Source of the DNA: Phascolomyces articulosus
Lineage: Eukaryota; Mucoromycota; Mucoromycetes; Mucorales; Lichtheimiaceae
Reading direction: 5' to 3'
DNA: 64,000 nucleotides
NCBI GenBank assembly: GCA_025677815.1
Contig: JAIXMP010000020.1
Location: 620,001 to 684,000 of the forward strand
The notes below the pieces were generated by a model. That model ran no database searches, was not told the origin of the DNA, and saw only the letters and a list, made by a program, of their open reading frames with translations. A program made the translations under genes and the position numbers. Position 1 is the first letter of the stretch. Each line of letters begins with the position of its first letter. Shown one piece after another: positions 35,098 to 47,212 of this stretch.

Positions 35098-38000
35098 ATG
35101 ACTGAGAAAACTGAACAATTCGAAATCGTAAGCGAACAAAAAGTTCAACAACAAATCAGCGGTAACATCACCTCGTTGACTGTCGAAGAACTTTACGACA
35201 AGGATAAGTTTGATTTATCCACTATGGAACAAGGCGATGTTCTTGCTTTATTACAGTACGTTTTATTTCTATTTTTTTTATAAACATATCTGCACTTCTC
35301 TCTATACTTTACTGCTATAGATATTCCCTATTTCTTTATATTGATATTGATATATTGATATATATAAAAGAAATGCCCAATATCAAAAAAAAATACAAAT
35401 CCTTTTTTTTCAGCTACCTTCCCTTTCACCCCCCTTTTTTATATTTTTCTATTCGTAACCCTATTATATATATATGCTTTACATATTATACACATCACTT
35501 CCATTGAATTTTCTTTATATTCTATCAAAAAAAAAAACCTCCCTAAGATATTAAAAAATTTAAATTTTTTTTTTTTTTATTTTTTTTTATAATAGAACCA
35601 ACAAGGAAGGTCTTACATCAGATGAAGCTGCTCGTCGTGTTGAAAAGTTCGGTTATAACAAACTTGAACAAAAGGAAACCAATGCTTTCTTACAGTTCTT
35701 AAGTTTTATGTGGAATCCCCTTTCATGGGTCATGGAAGCTGCTGCCATTGTCTCTATTGCTTTAGCCAATGGTGATGGTAAACCACCGGATTATCCTGAT
35801 TTTGTTGGTATCGTCCTTTTACTTTTGGCAAACTCTTTGATTGGTTTCTATGAAGAACGTCAAGCTGGTAATGCTGTCAAGGCTCTTATGGAATCCTTGG
35901 CTCCTGAATGTAAAGTCAAACGTGATGGCGAATGGAAAACCATGGAAGCAGCCGAACTTGTTCCTGGTGATGTGATTAGTATCAAACTTGGTGATGTTGT
36001 TCCTGCCGATGGTCGTCTTATTGCGGTAAGGTTTCAAAAAAAAAAGTTGTGTTGCATCAGTCCAAACAAATTCTTATTCTAACCGAATTTTTATATTTCT
36101 GTAAAAATAAATATTTTTTTTTTAGGCTCACGGTCAGGTGTCAATTGATCAAGCTGCCCTTACTGGTGAATCCTTGCCTGTGGGTAAGGAAGCCGGTGAT
36201 GAAATTTTCTCTGGTTCTACTGTCAAGCAAGGTGAAGCTGAAGCCGTTGTTATTGGTACTGGTTTAAATACTTTCTTTGGTCGTGCTGCTAAGCTTGTAG
36301 GAGATGCTGGTGATGATGTTGGCCATTTACAACAAGTCTTGACCCATATTGGTAACTTTTGTTTGGTTTCCATTGGTATCTTTGTTGTTGTTGAAATCCT
36401 TGTCATGTATGCTGCTTTCCGTTACCAATATCGTCGTGGTATTGAAAACTTGCTTGTCTTACTCGTTGGTGGTATTCCTATTGCTATGTGAGTTTTAAAA
36501 AAAAATTTCATTCTTTTCTTTCCCTTTCGATTTTCTAAAATTTCGATTGTGGTCATATATACTGACTATGAATTTTTTTTAATATCCAATCAGGCCTACT
36601 GTCTTGTCGGTCACATTGGCTATCGGTGCTAAACAATTGGCTGAGCACAAGGCTATTGTCACACGTATCACCGCTATCGAAGAAATGGCTGCAGTCACAA
36701 TTCTTTGTTCGGACAAGACCGGTACTTTGACCTTGAACAAGTTGATTGTTGACAAGCCTACCATCAAGACCTATGCGGAGTTCAATGGTGATGAAGTCAT
36801 TCAATTGTCTGCCTTTGCCTGTCGTACTGAAAACCAAGATGCTATTGATTTCTGTATTGTTAACTCTTTGCCTGATCCCAAGTTGGCTCGTGAAGGTATT
36901 GAAGAATTGGAATTCAAGCCTTTCAATCCTGTTGTCAAGCGTACCGAAATCACCTACAAGCGTCTCGAAGATGGTGCCGTTTTACGTGTAACCAAGGGTA
37001 TGTCCCATACTATTTTGGACCTTTGCTCTCGTGATAAGACCGAAGAACAAATTAAGGCTTTGAACGATGATGTTGATGAATTTGCTCGTCGTGGTCTTCG
37101 TGCTTTGGCTGTTGCTGTCGATGAAGTTCCCTCTGGTGAAGTCGAAGGTGAAGGCAAGGGCATGCGTCTTGTTGGTCTTTTGCCCATCTATGATCCCCCA
37201 CGTTCTGATACCAAGGAAACCATTGATCGTTCCATTGCTTTGGGTGTTCAAGTTAAGATGATTACTGGTGATCAATTGGCCATTGGTAAGGAAACCGGTC
37301 GTCGTCTCGGTATGGGTGACAACATGTTCTTGTCCAAGACTTTGAAGGATGGTCCTCCCCCAGGTTCTGGTTACTCTAGCATTGATGATATGGTCTTGCA
37401 AGCTGATGGTTTCGCTGGTGTCTACCCGGAACACAAGTATGAAATTGTCGAACGTCTTCAAGCCATGGGTCACATGACTGCTATGACTGGTGATGGTGTC
37501 AATGATGCTCCTGCTCTTTCCAAGGCTAACGTTGGTGTTGCCGTCGCTGATGCTTCCGATGCTGCTCGTTCCGCTGCCGATATCGTCTTGACTGAACCTG
37601 GTCTTTCCGTTATTGTCGAAGCCATTATTGGTTCCCGTCAAATTTTCCAACGTATGCGTAACTATGCTATCTATGCCTGTTCTATCACCATTCGTGTTGT
37701 TGTTGGTTTTGCCATTCTTTGCTTTGCCTTCAAGCATGACTTCCCCCCCTTCCCCGTTCTTATCATTGCTGTCTTGAACGATGGTACTATCATGACCATT
37801 TCTACTGATCGTGTCAAGCCTTCTCCTTATCCCGATCAATGGAACTTGAAGGAAATTTTCTGTTATGCTGTTGTCTATGGTCTTTACCAAGCCGCTTCCA
37901 CTTTGGCTTTCGCTGCTGTCATGTTCCATACCACTTTCTTCCATGACAAGTTTGGTGTTGAATTACCTCGTGCCGAAGATTCTGGCTCTGGTCCTGATAA

Positions 38001-38655
38001 CTGGGTCAATGATCACATTTATCACTCTATCATTTACTTGCAAGTCTCCACTATTTCTCAAGCTTTGATTTTCATTACTCGTTCTCGTAGCTGGTTCTTT
38101 ATGGAACGCCCCTCTGTTTACTTGATGAGTGCTTTCGTCATTGCTCAATTGGTTGCTACCTTTATTGCTGTCTACGCTGATTGGGGCTTTACCTACATGC
38201 GTGGTTGTGGTTGGGACTGGGCTGGTATTGTCTGGATCTGGAACATTATCTGGTTCTTGCCCATGGACTTTGTCAAGTTTGCTATGCAATGGTTCTTCAC
38301 TCCCAAGAACACACTCAAGGAAAACAAGACCCCTATGGCCGGTGGTCACTCTCGTCGTGCCTCTGCCATCTCTGGTTCTTCCTCTGCACGTTACTATGCC
38401 AACCGTACCAAGTCCTTAAAGTCTTTGGAACGTCCTCGCAACTTTGGCCAACGTCTCTTGAACATGAACAAGAAGATGAGCATGGACAAGAAGGAAATGC
38501 GTCGTTTCTCTTCTGTACAGGTAAATATCATTCATTCATTAATATCATTTTTTTTCCCATTATTTTTTCATGCAAGAACTGCTTTAAACTCATTTTTTTA
38601 ATAATCATCATTATAGACCAACCATGCTGCTCAAGTTTTGAACAACAACTCATAA
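35098..38655 (+). CDS. PMA1: Plasma-membrane H+-ATPase (P3A-type)
   Basis: Five exons: 35098-35255, 35596-36025, 36126-36487, 36594-38520 and 38617-38655. They join in frame to 971 residues. The pump exports protons across the plasma membrane using ATP and sets membrane potential and pH. Landmarks are the first membrane pair ([20 protein letters not shown], then [18 protein letters not shown]), the actuator TGES (LTGESLPVG) and the transmembrane GGIPIAMP. The phosphorylation site is CSDKTGTLT (Asp about residue 357), the nucleotide-domain motif is [12 protein letters not shown], and the hinge is [15 protein letters not shown]. The C-terminal regulatory tail contains RRASAIS and ends LNNNS. 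The terminal 12 residues come from a separate tiny exon. The start is the first ATG after the CT-rich leader. Length and motifs match fungal Pma1; codon use is strongly biased, fitting high expression. Confidence 0.97.
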
Positions 38656-39523
38656 AATACATCATTATAATTTTTCCTCCCCTCACTTTTCTCCTATAAT
38701 TTCATCCTTTTTTTTTTTGTTTTTATCCTCCTCCCCAAAAAAAACAAAGAGAATCCATCAAAAAAACATTCTTCTCTCCTTACTCGTTCCATTTTCCATA
38801 TATAATAATACATTTTTTATATATAAAAAAAAGGATAATTATTATTATTATAAAACAGAATATCCCTTTTTTTTTCCTTTTCATCTCATTTAGTTTTTTT
38901 TCTCCCATTTTTTTTAGTATAATTTTTTTCTCTCATTTTTGGTGTGTATATACCGTTTTATTACCTTTTTTTTAAAGATTAACGAAAAAAGGGAACTCTC
39001 TCTTTCTCATTTCTATTTTACCAAATTCTTTTTTTTACTATTGTATTTCGTTTTTTAGATAAAACAAAGTTATTATTTTTTTTACCATAAAAACTTTAAA
39101 GTAATTACAATGGAATTGTTTGGGGATAACTTTTTTTTAAAGATCGACTTGTATTTTTTTTTTTTTGATTTTGATTATAGGTTGTATATTTAATTTATAA
39201 AGTCGATCACTTTATTTTGTTTTTGTTTTTTTAATATTGTTATCCTAAATCAGGAAACAACCAATGTCAAGCAAAAATGTTTCATTTTTTGCTTCTTCAA
39301 TGTTGACTTGTTATTCATAAATACAATTGATAAACAACTTTTTTTTGTTCTTGTTTTGAGGCACATAATTCAAAAAAAAAGATGACTCATTTATAAAAAA
39401 ATTTTCTTAGATGCGTTTATTATTTGGTGTATTAAAAAAAAAAGATATTCACAATGAAATTCCCTCATATGGTGATTGATAATTCGAACGTGAATTTTTT
39501 GACAGTTAATTCATATGGGTAAA
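38656..39523. other. PMA1 3' flank
   Basis: T-rich 3' untranslated or intergenic sequence. No gene recognised. Confidence 0.5.
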
Positions 39524-39722
39524 GTTACCTAGCAACCAGTGAGTAAGGTAGTGGTAATTGCTATGACAACTTATTAAAAGTGTTGCTATGACATCCATGT
39601 TGCCTAGTAACCAGTGAGTTACCATGGTAATCTTGTTCCCTAGCAACACTCTGTTGAGTAATTTTACATATGCAACTTTGTAAACCTAGCAACAACTCTA
39701 TTTGTTCTGTAACCATGGTAAC
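39524..39722. promoter_or_regulatory. Cluster of RFX-type X-box palindromes
   Basis: Within 199 bp there are five strong matches to the X-box half-site arrangement GTNRCC-(0-3)-RGYAAC: GTTACCTAGCAAC (39524-39536), GTTGCCTAGTAAC (39599-39611), GTTACCATGGTAA (39618-39630), GTTCCCTAGCAAC (39635-39647) and GTAACCATGGTAAC (39709-39722). Weaker versions lie near 39556-39570 (ATTGCTATGACAAC), 39582 (GTTGCTATGACA) and 39680-39693 (GTAAACCTAGCAAC). RFX proteins (yeast Crt1/Rfx1 and relatives) bind such sites. The cluster lies between the 3' ends of PMA1 and the GATA gene, so it is not an obvious promoter of either. Confidence 0.6.
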
Positions 39723-40374
39723 CATCATACAGTTTAAAGAGTTCATCATGCAATTTGATGATAATAATTTATTGAGTAGTAATAGTAATAATAAAAAAAT
39801 GCATAGGATCATGAAAAACAAATAAATAAATAAAAAGCAATAGTTTGGCAAATTGTTGTTGTTAAACATAAAAAAAGTTTGATAAATATATTTTTTTGAA
39901 ATTATACTAAATAAATAATGATAATAATAATGAAAAATATGGTAGTTGTTGAAACGGTATCTAAAAAGGCATGAAGAAAAAAAATAAAAATATATAATAT
40001 AGAAAAAAAAAGGGTTGTTGAAACTGTACAAGTGAAAAAAAAGGGGAAAAATATATAAATAAGAAAAAAAACTTAATATACAAAAAAAAATAGAGAAGGA
40101 TGCATAGAAAAAAAAAAGAAGAGCAATAATAATAAAAAGAAATATGTATAAAATAGTTGTGTGGATTGGTTATAACGATGTGATGTGCGTGTGTGTATGT
40201 GGTGGGGATGATGGATGTTTTTTTTATGGGGGTTATTATGTTTTGTGTGTGGATTGCGGTTCAAATAGGAGAGAGAGAAGAATTTTCTTTTTTTTTTGTG
40301 TAATAATAATAAAAATATGCTTTTCTTGTTATGTTTTTTTTCTTATGCTCGGGTATGGGATGGAAGAAAGCAAC
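39723..40374. other. 3' flank of the GATA gene
   Basis: A-rich sequence with many A runs (the 3' untranslated region of the minus-strand GATA gene reads T-rich). No gene seen. Confidence 0.5.
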
Positions 40375-41490
40375 TTAGGGTTGTTTTTGTTGTTGCTCTT
40401 CTTCAAAAAGAACATTTCGTAAAATAGCACATCGTCGTTCAAGCATTTCTAAAAAACCATGCATTTGTTCCTTGTTCATACGACTTAATAATCCTTTGAA
40501 ACGAGTATCATCCATTTCTGAAAGTGCTTGTTTTTTATGGGGATGATGTCCTTCTTCTCCTACTAATAATGGAGAAGATGTCATCATACCACCTGGAGAC
40601 AAAGTATCCCAATCCCTTTCCCGTTTTTGACCCAATGCAGGTTGCTGTTGTTGCTTTTGTTGTTGTTGTTGTTGAGGAGAAGGAGTAGCATATAAATCAC
40701 AGGCATGACATAAAGGTTCACCTCGTTCATTCTTTTTCCAAAGTGGAGCATGGGTTTGAAAACAATTAGCACATCGTGCCTGAAGTAGAGGACGCAATAA
40801 ATTAGCAGCCACAGTAGCTACCAATTGTTGTTGTTGTTGCTGTTGTTGTGCTTGTTGTTGTGCTTGTTGTTGCATTTTTTTGTTAGGTGTCTTTTGTCGA
40901 ATATGCAAAGGACGATGTGTACCGTATTGTTTATAATAAAGACCACAAGCATTACACAATGAATGGGCACGATCGGGTGTACGCCGCCATAAAGGTGTTT
41001 TTGTCACATGGCAATTGAAACATTCTAATTGACGCGCTGGGCGTTGTTGTTGCTTCGCATTTGTAGTGGCGGTAGTAGTGTTGGTAGTACTAGTAGCACT
41101 AGTAGGAGGAGGGGAGGATGAAGCTTCAGTCAATGGACTTGTTATTGTGGGTGTACTAGTAGGGCTATCTGTCGTTTGTTGTGTACAGGATTGTAATCCT
41201 TGTTGTTCTTGTTCAAACTTGACAAATTGATCCAAATCATCGTGTTGAGGTGGTGAAGGTACTGTAGTAAGAGGTGTCATCATGGATGGTTGATGATGAT
41301 GGTGATGATGTTGAGATGGTTGTGGTGATTGCTGTTGTTGTTGAAGAAACAATGATTGTAAAACAGCCAAGTTTAATAAAGAAGGATCTACTACCTCAGG
41401 GACAGGAGAGATCGGGAAATCATCTGAAACAGTAGGTGATGGTAATGGTGGTAAAAAGGTGGATAAATCCAAATCAAAACCTTCTGTCAT
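40375..41490 (-). CDS. GATA-type transcription factor with two zinc fingers
   Basis: Intron-less 371-residue protein, start MTEGFDLDLSTFLPPL at 41490. Finger 1 is at residues 157-182 (CFNCHVTKTPLWRRTPD... CNACGLYYKQYG), spacing C-x2-C-x18-C-x2-C. Finger 2 follows a poly-Gln linker (CANCFQTHAPLWKKNERGEP... CHACDLY), spacing C-x2-C-x17-C-x2-C; here the usual CNACGLY reads CHACDLY. Poly-Gln, a six-His run and Ser/Thr/Pro-rich stretches flank the fingers. The C-terminus is helical (LLSRMNKEQMHGFLEMLERR) and may dimerise. GATA factors bind (A/T)GATA sites in the nucleus and control nitrogen use, iron uptake, light response or development in fungi; which of these applies here cannot be told. The 3.2 kb upstream gap suggests a large regulatory region. 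Confidence 0.92.
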   Translation of the reverse strand: MTEGFDLDLSTFLPPLPSPTVSDDFPISPVPEVVDPSLLNLAVLQSLFLQQQQQSPQPSQHHHHHHQPSMMTPLTTVPSPPQHDDLDQFVKFEQEQQGLQSCTQQTTDSPTSTPTITSPLTEASSSPPPTSATSTTNTTTATTNAKQQQRPARQLECFNCHVTKTPLWRRTPDRAHSLCNACGLYYKQYGTHRPLHIRQKTPNKKMQQQAQQQAQQQQQQQQLVATVAANLLRPLLQARCANCFQTHAPLWKKNERGEPLCHACDLYATPSPQQQQQQKQQQQPALGQKRERDWDTLSPGGMMTSSPLLVGEEGHHPHKKQALSEMDDTRFKGLLSRMNKEQMHGFLEMLERRCAILRNVLFEEEQQQKQP

Positions 41491-44400
41491 GATGTGATTA
41501 TTTCAAATAGAAAAAGAAGAAAAGTAGTCTGTTAAAGAAGAAAAAAGAAAAAGAAAAGAAACAAAAAAAAAATGGCTTTTTTATTTTTTACGTTACAAGT
41601 TTAAGTTTTTATATTTTGTGTCTCCGGGATACCGGGTTGGGTTCATGGAACACCCGAAGTTGGTATATTCTATTTTATTTTATTTTATTTACTTTAGACT
41701 GAGGATGTATGTGTTAGAGTGTTGGTATCTATAACTCTCTGTCTGTCTGTGACACGCCACATGGTGTAGATCAGCTTTATCTTTTTGTATATTCTAGCCC
41801 GCCCTTTCAATACTAGATTATATATTAGAAATCACCGTTTACTAATCTTCTACTCCTTGAATGTTATAAATAAAGTCTATAGCTTATTATTTATTACTAT
41901 TTAATATTAGAATCATCTCATGTATAATCTAAATTTTGATTTATTTCTTCCAAGTGTCATAAATTTTGGTGTATACTTGTGAGACATAGTAAATGGTAAA
42001 ATAGGTTCAAGGTCAGCGTTCTACAAACCAATGGCCGTGCGTCGACACACCTTGTATACAAGTTATGTGTTCTTGTTCTTATCGCGCCAATCATTTTTCG
42101 AGTACGTCACTCCGCTTCGCATATCGTTATTATCGCACAATTTGATTGGAAATAGTGATCCGAGCTTGGTTTGGAAAGCGGAACATGGTTTTGCCCCAAT
42201 ATTTTTTTTTCAATAAGATAGTATTAGTACCTGTTTTGGTTAATAAAAGTAAAGTTGAAAAAAGTTGTACTAAAATGATTCATATGCAAACTGATAACCA
42301 CATAAAAAAAGGAATAATAATAACAACAAAAAAGCGTCAAATCTAATAGTTATCAAAAGAAGAAACCTTTATCTTTTTTTTTATAAATAATAACCACTTA
42401 TACTCAGGTACATAATAATAGTTAAAAGCGCCCCATCATTATCTTTTTGTTTGTTAGCCGTAAATGGATTAAAATGTTGATTTTTTTACTTATCATTATT
42501 GTTTCTCCTTTTCTTCTTGTTCAATCATCTTCTTTAACCCATCATTACTAACGATCATATTTTTTTTCTTATCTTTTGTGTTTGTTATCCATATTCAGTT
42601 TAGAGAAAAGAAAAAAGAAGAACACATGCAACCTCTTCTTCTTAAAGAACCACATCGTTATCTTTATTCCAAATTCTTTATTTGTTTGTTATCCTTTTTT
42701 TGATTCCATTTCACACAACAACAATCGAGAAGCTTATCACTATTACAAAAAACGATTCTATTATCATTATAATATCAACATATAAATAAAATACACGAAA
42801 GGTTTGGCTGGGTAAATACGTTGGTTTGATTCCATGATATTCCGATATCCCCTTTTAGTCACTCCTTGGTTTTTTATAATCATTTTATCTATTACGGACT
42901 ATTTTCGTATTGGTCCCCAGGATTTTTATTATCTTTTTCCTTGGCAAGCTATTTTGTTTATTTACTAATGATGATATTTATTTGCTTACCTGTTAAAGTA
43001 TAAAGTAAGAAATATGAACGAAACATTATTACTCACGTACACACACGCGTATACCCGATAATTAAGAAAGTAACATGACTTTTTGATTGATAATAATGTT
43101 ATAACTTATACACAATTTGTTTGATCGTCCGTCCCTTTTCCCCAGCTCTTTTCTGATAATAATAATATTGAATAATAGAATCTTTCTTTCTCAAATGAAA
43201 CATTCCTCCTTTCTCACTTTTTAAGCGTCCGCATTATGTTATCATTGTCATCCTTGTATGGATTTTTTTTTTCTCTCTAGAAAGGATTCTATCCGCGGGA
43301 AATTTTCACAATGAACATTTGGGTTTCATATGCTTTCAGACCCGTTGTTCGTGTAATTTTTATGAGTGTAGTAATGAACGTAAAACTTTATTAGGGAGAA
43401 AAAAATTTTTTTTTGTCATGTTTCCCGATAATTGACAAGTGTTGTTTTCTTTTTTCTCCCTTTTTTATTTTCTACCCGTCAATAATAAAAACTGGATGGA
43501 ATAAATTTATATTGGGCGCAAGCGAAATGTAGTACCATTAAAAAAATAGGAGGTTTCATGTTGAATAACAATCATCAGACTATATTAATACTATTGGTAC
43601 AAGTAGTAGTAAGTAAATAATAATATAAAGTTTTATACCGAGGTTTCATTTACCGAGTTTACAGATTTATAAAAAGCTCTGTCTCTTCTGCCGTGGTGGA
43701 TTGGGAAGAGGAGAGAAGCGAGAAGAAGAAAAGAGGAGAAGGGCGGGGGAAAGGAATTAGATTATCAATTTTACCGAGAACACCCGTTACACTGCTCTCA
43801 CTCCCACTTTATATATATATAACAACACTATAATGCCAATAAACGAAGCTACGATTGGTGTATATTCATATTATTATTCATCGTTCATTTGATTGATTGT
43901 CAATTATAAATATATTATAAATGAACTTCTTGTTTGTCATTTTACAAAGAAGTTTGAGAAACTTAACGGTTTCTCTCCTTTTTTAAAAAAAAAACGTTAT
44001 TTCGGATCTATATTTTATATGGAAAAGGTTTTTTTTAAAATAGATATCGAATATTAAGATTTTTTTTTTGGTATATTAATGGATAGGATGGATCGATCTA
44101 AATGATCATTGGTATTTTGATGAGCCATTTATTTATTTATTTGTGATAACAACAACAGCAACAACAATAATAATAAATGTCGATCATCATCACATTGAGA
44201 TATAAACATTCATATACACGTAATCTTACGATTGATTTTTCTATATAGAATAGATTGATTATATATATATAATTGTTCCTCATATGGTAACTACAAGAAG
44301 CTGTGAAAATTATAGTTTTGCGTTATTGCACATTATTTTTCCCACAGTTGCGTCAAGGGAACACACACACAGACAATCACCAAGAAGTAAACTAGGTATC

Positions 44401-44690
44401 CATGGGGATGATATATATTTTCTTTCTTCTTGGTTCCTTTAACAACTATTTTTGATATTCTAATAAATATACATAAGTAACAGCATGTTTTTTTATTAGA
44501 CTATGGAAAGAAACGTCTTTCGAAATTCTTATTTTCTTAAGTGAGATGAGATGATATTAATAAATAGTAAATGCTAATTTTTTTAAAGTAACACATCTCT
44601 AAAGAAACAATCTAGTTTATATTGCTGTATAATTAATTGCCTTTTATATATACATTTTAATGGATCATATGAGACAACAATATAATCTTT
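41491..44690. other. Large intergenic region upstream of the GATA gene
   Basis: 3.2 kb without a supported gene. AT-rich, with a short GC-richer segment at about 43680-43760 and purine-rich runs. It includes the GATA-gene promoter. No tRNA or other RNA recognised. Confidence 0.45.
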
Positions 44691-45939
44691 TTTGCGCACT
44701 CTGATTTTATTTTTGTGCATTGATTATCATTTCAAAAGAGGATGATGTTCTTCGATATGCTTGATAGCTGTATTGTAGATTAAGTTTAATCAGTAATAAT
44801 TTTGTGTCCCATGTATTTTCTAAAACATTGAACAGATTCCAGCCGAACACCAGCCTTAACTTTTGACCAAAATTCCTCAATGGGGTTGAGAAATGGCGAG
44901 TATGGTGGAAGATAAACACATTTATATCCACAATCCTCGATCGTCTTTCTAATATCAGTGTTCGTGTGGATGGTGCATTATCCATCACTGGATAACAACC
45001 TAAATTTACTTATGGATTCCATTTAGTCAATAAATTTACCCTTCATATTATTAGCATCAAGAATATCCATTAATCCAGAAATAACCTCTATGTGATGCTC
45101 CGTTCTGCTTCCAACTCTTGCATTCACTTCAGGAACCTGTTCGCTTGAGCCATTATTTCTCTTTCTTTTCTTTGGACGAGGAACAGGCTGAGGCTTTCTC
45201 AAAGTCAAATCGAGAATACCTCCATGGTAAATAGCACCAAAGATGGTAATGGATATGTCTATCTCTGTTGGCACTACAGCCTTAGCAGGTGTTCCTATCT
45301 TTGATCTGCCAAAATTACGACGAAGATGCTTGTTAAATCCAGCTTCATCGATAAACACGTAATTATTCATAAAGTCCATGTTGGTATCCCTTTCCCATTC
45401 TTCGATTACTTGTCTTTTGAGATAGATTACTCTTGATGTGACTCTTGCTGCAGGCAATTTTTCAAGTTTCTTGAATGTAACTGTACAATGTCTCAGCAGA
45501 TGGTTATGGACTACTGTTGCAAGGCTAATCGAAATGTTGAATTTCTCACAGAGTTCAACTCTAGCTTGCCAAAGTGTTGCAGTTACATTTTCATCAAAGT
45601 AATTCGCGAGAAATTTGGTGTGTTCCGTAAAAAAGGTTTTTAGGGGCTCCTCCGGACTGAGGCTTCTTTCCAGGAAGAGCCTTGTCTTCATCAAGTCGAT
45701 ACTGGTGGCAATAATGCTGCGCAGTTAGTACTGCAAAACCAAGGTCCAACGCAGCCCTTCTGGCTGAATATACACAAAACACCAAATCTATCAAACACTG
45801 TGTTTTGTGTGGCGTATAGGAATTATAGGACCCTCTAATCTTTGTGGCGCTTGTCGACTTTTTCTTCTCATTTCGGACACCAGGTAAATTGTTCATGGTG
45901 GATATTGCAAAAAAAGAAAAAAAAAATCAAGTGCGCAAA
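44691..45939 (-). mobile_element. Degenerate Tc1/mariner-IS630-like DNA transposon
   Basis: About 1.25 kb carrying a broken DDE transposase on the minus strand. The ends share a short inverted repeat: TTTGCGCACTCTGATTTT from 44691 and its complement AAAATCAAGTGCGCAAA up to 45939, with one insertion. No clear TA duplication could be fixed, so the exact borders are tentative. Confidence 0.65.
44780..45896 (-). pseudogene. IS630/Tc1-type DDE transposase, frameshifted
   Basis: It starts MNNLPGVRNEKKKSTSATKI at 45896. The frame changes at the A7 run near 45627-45633, after SGGAPKNLF, and continues TEHTKFLANYFDENVTATLW, then an HTH-like part (FNISISLATVVHNHLLRHC). The first catalytic Asp is in NYVFIDEAGFNKHLRR, followed by GAIYHGGILDL. 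A stop after NMKGKFID (about 45023) and a one-base loss near 44975 separate the second catalytic Asp (VMDNAP) from IHTNTDIRKTIED. The third catalytic residue is the Glu of PYSPFLNPIEEFWSKVK. All three DDE residues are therefore recognisable but in different frames. The copy is inactive. Confidence 0.8.
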
Positions 45940-46413
45940 TGCAGTCTAAAAATCCAGTACTACTAGGTGGGCTATATACTATCCATTTGGAGATAGGGTA
46001 GCACAATCATTATGTCTAAAATATAAAAGTTTAGAAAACCAAAGAAAGTCATAGATACACTGAGAATGGTGACTTAACAGCTCATAAACGCTTATAGAAG
46101 AAACATGTTTGATCTATATGCCATCTCACCTGATAGGATGGTTTTACTTGTTATTATTGTCATATGTCTTAGATTCCGCACCGGGGCATTTTGGAAAAAA
46201 ACATAACTAGTAATGGTTGAGAACAAAAAAGTTCCGATTCATGCAACATTCTAAATACCATTGTTACATGAAACGAGGTGGTGTGTGCGTTTATCGTAAT
46301 ATATATATATATATATTTATATATATACAGGAGAGAAAATGGGAGAAAGATGGAAAGGGTTTGAATGATAAATAATAAAAAAAGTTTCTCTTTCTTTCTT
46401 TTTCCTCTCCCCA
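45940..46413. other. Intergenic region with an AT repeat
   Basis: Includes an (AT)n-rich stretch at about 46298-46328 and a pyrimidine-rich leader (46384-46411) before the next gene. No gene seen. Confidence 0.5.
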
Positions 46414-46979
46414 ATGTTTCGAAGAATTAATATTGCACGACGTTTTGGTACTATTCCAACGACGAGGAACACAAGGAATATCGTCCATACACGACATTTT
46501 GCATTATCTGGTAGTCAATATAATAAAAATGACAAAGAAACCATCGATTATTTGGAAAAGATGATGGATGAAGAAGAAAAATCACAAAAGTCTTCTGAAA
46601 AAGTAGAACAAGATTATTGGAAGGACCCTGGTTCTGTTCATGATCATGAGCATGAGCATCATCATCAACAACAACAACAACAACAACAACAACATGTAAG
46701 TCAAATATCATTATTATTCCAAATATTATCCCATCCCAACAGAAGGAGACAAACTGAAAATAACATTGTTGTCTAATGAAACATGATAGTCAAAGAAACC
46801 TGATGAAACCAAATGAAACAATTCACCTAGTTAAGAAGGGAAGAAAGAAAGGGTTTTATGAAAATTGAATAAACAAAAAAGCCATTTTTGAATTTGGACC
46901 GAAATAGAGGCAATTTATCATCCTATTTTTTTTTTGTTCTGTGGGTTTCTGTGCGTAGAAACGGGAAGAACTTTGTTGA
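46414..46979 (+). CDS. Putative mitochondrial protein with His/Gln tail
   Basis: The N-terminus MFRRINIARRFGTIPTTRNT is rich in Arg/Ser/Thr and lacks acidic residues, like a mitochondrial presequence. A charged helical part follows (DKETIDYLEKMMDEEEKSQK, then KVEQDYWKDPGSV), then HDHEHEHHH and nine Gln. A perfect GTAAGT donor at 46696 suggests an intron. The best acceptor I see (GTGCGTAG, exon from 46959) adds only KREELC before TGA at 46977-46979. Without splicing the frame would end at 46776. I do not recognise the family. The start follows a CT-rich leader, as for other genes here. The gene is likely real; its 3' structure is uncertain. Confidence 0.5.
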
Positions 46980-47212
46980 TATTTTAGTAAAAAAGAAATA
47001 AACCTTTTTCTTATATAAAAATATCTCCTTTTGATTCAATATCAACATCATTACCCTTCATTTTGAATTCATTTATTTATTTTTTTTCTCCTTAAAGAAG
47101 ATGAAATCGCTTTTTCTTTTCTTTTTTTATTACTAGCGATTTCTTTTAAAAAACCATTCTAAAATTACACACCAGCATTATTCGTGATATAGAAACTATT
47201 GCTATTGTATGT

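Noticed and set aside
36982..37944. 320-codon open frame antisense to PMA1
   Set aside because: It lies wholly opposite PMA1 coding sequence. It results from the biased codon use of a highly expressed gene, and the protein shows no domain features. The shorter antisense frame at 37963-38349 is the same artefact.
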